NCBI GenBank assembly: GCA_963817375.1
Contig: CAWFOB010000006.1
Coordinates: 558,001 to 622,000 of the forward strand
Direction of reading: 5' to 3'
DNA: 64,000 nucleotides
DNA from: JACVRM01 sp963817375
GTDB lineage: Bacteria > Actinomycetota > Thermoleophilia > Gaiellales > Gaiellaceae
In this document: positions 60,225-64,000 of the stretch, one piece after another
Layout of the letters: each line of letters begins with the position of its first letter
How positions within the stretch are numbered: the stretch's first letter is position 1
The notes under the pieces: model-generated
What the model saw: the letters and a program-made list of their open reading frames with translations, nothing else
Databases searched by the model: none
What the model was told of the DNA's origin: nothing
Translations under genes and position numbers: made by a program

Positions 60225-60595
60225 GACACGCTGGTCGCCGCACCGGGCGGCGCATCGGCGGGCGCCAGCAGGCCCGCCTCGAGCAGGTTCTGGCGAACGA
60301 TCTGGACGAACCCCGGCGGTGCGGCGAGCGCCGTCGGCCGGTGTTTCGGGTGGCCGGCGTACGAGACGCGCGCGAACACCGCGGCCGCGCCGAACACGAC
60401 CACGCCGGTGACCGCGAGCGCGCCCTTTGCGCGCAGCGACCGCTGCCGGGCGGCCGCGATGCGCGGCGAGGGCGGCGAGGGCGGCGGCGCCGGGGCGGCC
60501 GGCTTCGGCGGCGGACGCCGACGCGTGGGGACGGGCGTATTGGTGATGCCCGGCACGGCCGGGCCACGCCGGCGTTTTCGCGCATTGCCTGCCAC
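60221..60595 (-). CDS. Small membrane protein with Pro-rich cytoplasmic part
   Basis: 124 residues. The N-terminal 50 are basic and proline-rich (TRRRPPPKPAAPAPPPSPPSPR). One membrane helix follows (LAVTGVVVFGAAAVFARVSYAG). The outside part of about 40 residues ends QNLLEAGLLAPADAPPGAATSVS. No cofactor motif. GTG 60595. The stop overlaps ApbE by four bases, so it belongs to the ApbE/ferric-reductase-like unit and may anchor or couple it. Confidence 0.72.
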   Translation of the reverse strand: MAGNARKRRRGPAVPGITNTPVPTRRRPPPKPAAPAPPPSPPSPRIAAARQRSLRAKGALAVTGVVVFGAAAVFARVSYAGHPKHRPTALAAPPGFVQIVRQNLLEAGLLAPADAPPGAATSVS

Positions 60596-60669
60596 TGCAC
60601 TTCTGAGTCTGGTCGCAGGAGATGACGATCCGATGAACGGCCCCTGAACGCCGTTACGCTCCGCGGTTC

Positions 60670-61425
60670 GTGGAGCGGCTTGCGATCACCGGCGCGGCAG
60701 GCCTCATCGGGACGATCCTCGGCGAGGGCCTCGCCGGTCGCTACGAGCTGACGCGGATCGACAAGGAGCCGGGCGACGGCGTCGATGTGGTCGCCGACAG
60801 CACCGATCTCGAGGCGCTGATCGGCGCGTTCCGCGGCGCACACCTCGTGGTCGACCTTGCGGCCGACCCGTCGGCCGACGCGCCGTGGTGGTCGGTGCGG
60901 GCCAACAACATCCCGGCGACGCTGAACGCGCTGGAGGCCGCGCACCGCGCCGGCGTGCGCCGGCTCGTCTTCGCCAGCTCGAACCACGTCACCGGCATGT
61001 ACGAGCAGGACGAGCCGTACGCGTCGATCGTGAAGGGCGCGTACGAGGGCCTCGACCCCGCCGCCTTCCGGCGCGTCACGGTCGCCGATCCGATCCGGCC
61101 CGACGGGCCCTACGGCGTCGGCAAGGCCCTCGGCGAGGCGGCCGGGCGGATGTACGCCGAGCTGCACGACCTGTCCGTGATCTGCCTGCGCATCGGCACG
61201 GTCAACCCGGAGGGGCGGCCGCGCAGCCCGCGCCAGTTCGCGACGCTCCTCACGCACGCCGATCTCGTGCAGCTGGTTGAGCGCGCGCTCGAGGCGCCTG
61301 CGTCAGAGCGCTTCCGGATCGTCTACGGCGTCTCGGGCAACACCTGGCGGATCTGGGACATCGAGGACGCGCGGGCGCGTCTCGGGTACGAGCCGCGAGA
61401 CGACACCGAGCAGTTTCGCACCTAG
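60670..61425 (+). CDS. NAD-dependent epimerase/dehydratase (uronate dehydrogenase-like)
   Basis: 251 residues. LAITGAAGLIGTILGEGL (Rossmann motif), DLAADPSADAPWWSVRANNIPATLNALEAAHRAGVRRLVFASSNHVTGMYE, PDGPYGVGKALGEAAGRMY (Tyr and Lys of the catalytic site) and a short C-terminal lobe fit the extended SDR fold. The SSNHVTG with YGVGK combination is as in uronate dehydrogenases. It probably oxidises a sugar acid with NAD. GTG 60670. Confidence 0.88.
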   Translation: MERLAITGAAGLIGTILGEGLAGRYELTRIDKEPGDGVDVVADSTDLEALIGAFRGAHLVVDLAADPSADAPWWSVRANNIPATLNALEAAHRAGVRRLVFASSNHVTGMYEQDEPYASIVKGAYEGLDPAAFRRVTVADPIRPDGPYGVGKALGEAAGRMYAELHDLSVICLRIGTVNPEGRPRSPRQFATLLTHADLVQLVERALEAPASERFRIVYGVSGNTWRIWDIEDARARLGYEPRDDTEQFRT

Positions 61426-61646
61426 ACATCAACTAGAGCTTTAGGTCGCGCGGCGATTCACCCACCGCGGGGGAGCGCGCGAATGGAAAAGCCGACAAAC
61501 AATCCGAGCGTCCGGTTGGGGGAGAGGGTCTCGGACGACTTTCGGTGCAGGTGTATCCCGTTCTCGCTGCGGCGGCTTGCCGTGGCGGGGCGCGGATGGC
61601 AGTGACCCGGACACGCACCGGAGCGTTCGCGAAAGGGGGAAGGGAA

Positions 61647-63830
61647 GTGCATCGCACTTCGAAGCACGCAGTGCTGCGGCTCGTCATTGCCATGACGGTC
61701 GCTACGGCTGTCGCCATCGCGTGGGCGGGTACCGCTCTCGCGACGACGCCGAGCACGGGCACGCTCGAGCTCTGCAAGTCGTCTCTGAACGGCATGTCGG
61801 GCCGCTCGTTCTCGTTCTCGGTCAACGGCGGCGCTCCGGTCACCGTCAAGGGTGGCCGCTGCACCGGGCCGATGTCGGTGGCAGCCGGCAACGTCACCAT
61901 TCTCGAGCAGCAGAGCGATCCGGCGACCGACGTCGCCTCGATCCGCGCGACGCCGTCGGCCCGCGTGGTCAGCACCGATCTGACGGCCCGCAAGGTCGTG
62001 GTCTCGGTGCCGGTCGGCACGACTGCCGCCAACGAGACGCGCGTGACGTACGTGAACCAGCCCGCCGGTGGGAACTACGGCGACCTCAAGATCTGCAAGC
62101 TGACCGAGACCCCGGCGTTCCTGGGTCGCGACTTCAGCTTCAAGGTCAACGGTGGGTCGGCGATCTCCGTGACCGCCGCGGACGCCTTCGACAACCCGGC
62201 CAACTGGTCGTGCCGCCTCGCCGGCCACTTCCAGGTCGGCTCGGTCGTCAGCGTCCAGGAGCTCACGCCGCCGGAGGCTGAGGTTGCGTGGATCGACAGC
62301 GATCCCGCCGCCAACCTCGTCGACTTCGACACCAATGCCGCCACCGCGACCGTTCAGATCGCGGCCGGCATGACCGTCGTCGAGTTCGACAACGAGGCCC
62401 ACACGCCGCAGGGCACCGGGTACCTCGAGATCTGCAAGGACCGGGCGCAGCTCGGGTACAACAGCGTCGACTGGGCGGTCTCGGGCCCGTTCACCTTCAC
62501 GGTGGACGACGCCTCGGGCGCGTCGCAGGACGTCACCGTGCTCGCGGGCCAGTGCTCGGCGCCGCTCGAGGTCGCCGCGGGCATCGCGCGCGTCACCGAG
62601 CAGGCCGTCGCCGGGATCGATCTCGTCGACGCCTACACGATTCCCGAGGAGCGCCTGATGGGCGTCAACCTCATCAACAAGACCGCTGACGTCGAGGTTC
62701 CGGTCTCCAGCGACCAGAACGACGAGACGCAGCTGCACATGGTCAACCAGGCCCAGCGCGGCCAGCTGAAGATCTGCAAGGCCCTCGGGCCCTACAGCTC
62801 CGATCTGGTCGGGCAGAAGTTCGGCTTCTACGTCGACGACGGCTACGGCCTGCCCGACGAGCTGTGGATCACCGCTGCGGCCAACACGCAGTGCAAGATC
62901 TACGGCGACCTGGCGCTCGGCACGGACGTGAGCGTCACCGAGGATCTCGACCACAGCGTCGGCGCTCCTGGTGAGTTCATCGACACGTCCGGCGAGGGCA
63001 CGGTCACGATCAAGCCGGGCATCAACACGATCACCATCACGAACCAGGCGATGGGCCAGCTCGAGATCTGCAAGGCGAAGATCGACAAGCTGAACACCAA
63101 CGTCCAGCCGTACATCAACTTCCTGGTGGACGGCAGCAAGAAGGTCCAGGTCCGCGCCGGCAAGTGCTCCATGCCGCTGCGGGTCACCGTGGGCAACCAC
63201 ACGGTCGTCGAGCAGAGCTACCAGAACCCGGCCGCCAACGCGCCGTACGCGCCGACGCTGCCGATCATCCAGCTCAGCTCGTCCAGCTCGAACTACGAGC
63301 TCGACACGGGTGGCTCGTTCTTCGGCATCTCGTACACGACGCCGGGCGGCGGCATTGACGTCTCGCCGGCCGACCGTCTGATCTCGAAGAACCTCAGCAC
63401 GCGCACGGTCGTCGTCTCGGTGCCGTACGGCCCGAACGGCGGCGAGACGCTCGTCACCTACTACAACCGAATCCGCAAGGGTCAGATCAAGATCTGCAAG
63501 ACGATCCCGTACACCTCGCAGGATTCGCTGGGTGGCAAGTCGTTCACCTTCAAGTGGACCGTCGATCACCAGGGCGGCACCGTGTCGCTGATGCCGGGCG
63601 AGTGCTCGTACGTCCTGGGCCAGTCGAACCTGATCGACCAGGACGGGAACCCGACTCACGTGTCGGTGACCGAGGCCATCCCGGCGGGCTCGACCTACGC
63701 GGTCGACTCCATCGGCGTCCAGTTCGCCCGCGGCAACGTGGTCACGAACCTGGGCAACGCTACGGCGACGTGGGATCTCGGTCCTGACACCAACGTCGTC
63801 ACGTTCGACAACCAGTCGTTCGATCCCTAA
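61647..63830 (+). CDS. Large exported protein with six Cys-containing SpaA-like repeats
   Basis: 727 residues. Signal peptide (LRLVIAMTVATAVAIAWAGTALA). Six units begin with GxLxICK: GTLELCKSS, GDLKICKLT, GYLEICKDR, GQLKICKAL, GQLEICKAK, GQIKICKTI. Each continues as a beta domain (SFSFSVNGG to VTVKGGRC), with a second Cys about 35-45 residues later and an ending near VTYVNQ or ITITNQ. This is a prealbumin-like/SpaA-type beta sandwich stabilised by a disulphide. There is no LPxTG or membrane tail. It is probably a secreted or wall-linked fibre or adhesin. GTG 61647 follows GGGGGAAGGG. A strong terminator follows. Confidence 0.85.
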   Translation: MHRTSKHAVLRLVIAMTVATAVAIAWAGTALATTPSTGTLELCKSSLNGMSGRSFSFSVNGGAPVTVKGGRCTGPMSVAAGNVTILEQQSDPATDVASIRATPSARVVSTDLTARKVVVSVPVGTTAANETRVTYVNQPAGGNYGDLKICKLTETPAFLGRDFSFKVNGGSAISVTAADAFDNPANWSCRLAGHFQVGSVVSVQELTPPEAEVAWIDSDPAANLVDFDTNAATATVQIAAGMTVVEFDNEAHTPQGTGYLEICKDRAQLGYNSVDWAVSGPFTFTVDDASGASQDVTVLAGQCSAPLEVAAGIARVTEQAVAGIDLVDAYTIPEERLMGVNLINKTADVEVPVSSDQNDETQLHMVNQAQRGQLKICKALGPYSSDLVGQKFGFYVDDGYGLPDELWITAAANTQCKIYGDLALGTDVSVTEDLDHSVGAPGEFIDTSGEGTVTIKPGINTITITNQAMGQLEICKAKIDKLNTNVQPYINFLVDGSKKVQVRAGKCSMPLRVTVGNHTVVEQSYQNPAANAPYAPTLPIIQLSSSSSNYELDTGGSFFGISYTTPGGGIDVSPADRLISKNLSTRTVVVSVPYGPNGGETLVTYYNRIRKGQIKICKTIPYTSQDSLGGKSFTFKWTVDHQGGTVSLMPGECSYVLGQSNLIDQDGNPTHVSVTEAIPAGSTYAVDSIGVQFARGNVVTNLGNATATWDLGPDTNVVTFDNQSFDP

Positions 63831-63847
63831 TCCGGGTCTGACGACAC

Positions 63848-63864
63848 TCCCGGCCTAGCCGGGA
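63848..63864 (+). terminator. Hairpin after the SpaA-like protein gene
   Basis: TCCCGGC (63848-63854) and GCCGGGA (63858-63864) around CTA make a perfect 7-bp stem 18 bases after the stop, upstream of the stronger hairpin. Confidence 0.5.
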
Positions 63865-63874
63865 CGCAGTTCCA

Positions 63875-63902
63875 GGCGAGGGCCCCGAGAGGGGCCCTCG
63901 CC
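63875..63902 (+). terminator. Intrinsic terminator after the SpaA-like protein gene
   Basis: GGCGAGGGCCCC (63875-63886) and GGGGCCCTCGCC (63891-63902) make a perfect 12-bp stem closed by GAGA (a GNRA tetraloop), followed by GCTTTCTTCC. A convincing Rho-independent terminator. Confidence 0.85.
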
Positions 63903-64000
63903 GCTTTCTTCCACGACGGTCGGCCAGGGCCGTATCCCGCGCGCGGTGGGATGGCACTTTCAGCGCCGTAGGAGGGACAATCAGGTTGTCCCCAGGCCAA

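Noticed and set aside
61458..63659. 733-codon open frame opposite the Cys-repeat surface protein
   Set aside because: GC-rich DNA gives long shadow frames; its translation is Arg/Asp/Val-rich low complexity, whereas the plus strand shows regular repeats and a signal peptide.
63936..64000. Possible riboswitch in the last 65 bases
   Set aside because: A few small stems are visible but none fits a known aptamer and no downstream gene is in view.

Overview
The window is 64 kb of very GC-rich DNA densely packed with genes. The gene set is that of a high-GC Gram-positive (actinobacterial) chromosome. Signs of this are a short SigA-type primary sigma factor, an ArsC with an N-terminal helical domain, PspA with PspAA and PspAB partners, separate LigD-like polymerase and ATP-dependent ligase genes, FTDxEGST-type class III cyclases fused to NB-ARC ATPases, and many GTG/TTG starts. 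I infer a member of the Thermoleophilia (Gaiella-like), probably from a metagenome or long-read assembly; no rRNA is present to confirm this. There are two tRNA genes (Ser-UGA, Ala-CGC). I see no insertion sequence, prophage, CRISPR array or replication origin. No gene-free stretch exceeds about 250 bases.

Layout. 1-3 kb: truncated cyclase-ATPase, a small barrel protein, cold-shock protein and small unknowns. 3-4.8 kb: arsR, divergent from arsC and a MIP channel. 4.8-6.8 kb: orphan AAA ATPase, then a two-gene DUF4242-like/cupin unit. 6.8-12.3 kb: minus-strand operon groES - membrane cyclase with a beta-propeller-like tail - ROK kinase - LuxR ATPase. 12.4-17.6 kb: LigD-type polymerase, cupin, DNA ligase, ferritin-like fusion, FabF-like ketosynthase, HAD phosphatase. 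17.6-22.7 kb: flavin reductase, a secreted animal-type haem peroxidase and exported unknowns. 22.7-26.9 kb: sigA, tRNA-Ser, a Thr/Val-rich mucin-like protein, serS, cytochrome c. 26.9-29.6 kb: envelope-stress module htpX-pspAB facing pspA-pspAA across a long inverted repeat. 29.6-33.2 kb: metallo-beta-lactamase-fold hydrolase, LolA-like protein, O-methyltransferase, winged-helix protein, tRNA-Ala. 33.3-44.6 kb: a region rich in regulators: a large cyclase-ATPase, two cupins divergent from a MarR, a lipid kinase - PAP2 - SulP operon, an SDR, and a PLP enzyme divergent from an Lrp regulator. 44.7-47.7 kb: ECF sigma operon ending in a secreted beta-helix protein. 47.8-54.4 kb: purU, SGNH hydrolase, GNAT, DsbA-like, MarR-GNAT, bicupin, DUF1269. 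54.4-64 kb: enolase-superfamily dehydratase, Vgb-like propeller, a presenilin-like membrane protein, ferric-reductase-like protein with ApbE, uronate-dehydrogenase-like enzyme, and a large surface protein with six Cys repeats.

Two properties run through the whole window. First, operons are tightly coupled: eleven gene pairs overlap by four bases (ATGA or GTGA). Second, about fifteen genes are split by single-base frameshifts, mostly one extra base, in otherwise intact conserved proteins. That pattern looks more like residual sequencing error than decay, so I annotate these as single genes and mark the shift. Functions are recognised from motifs only; no database search was possible.
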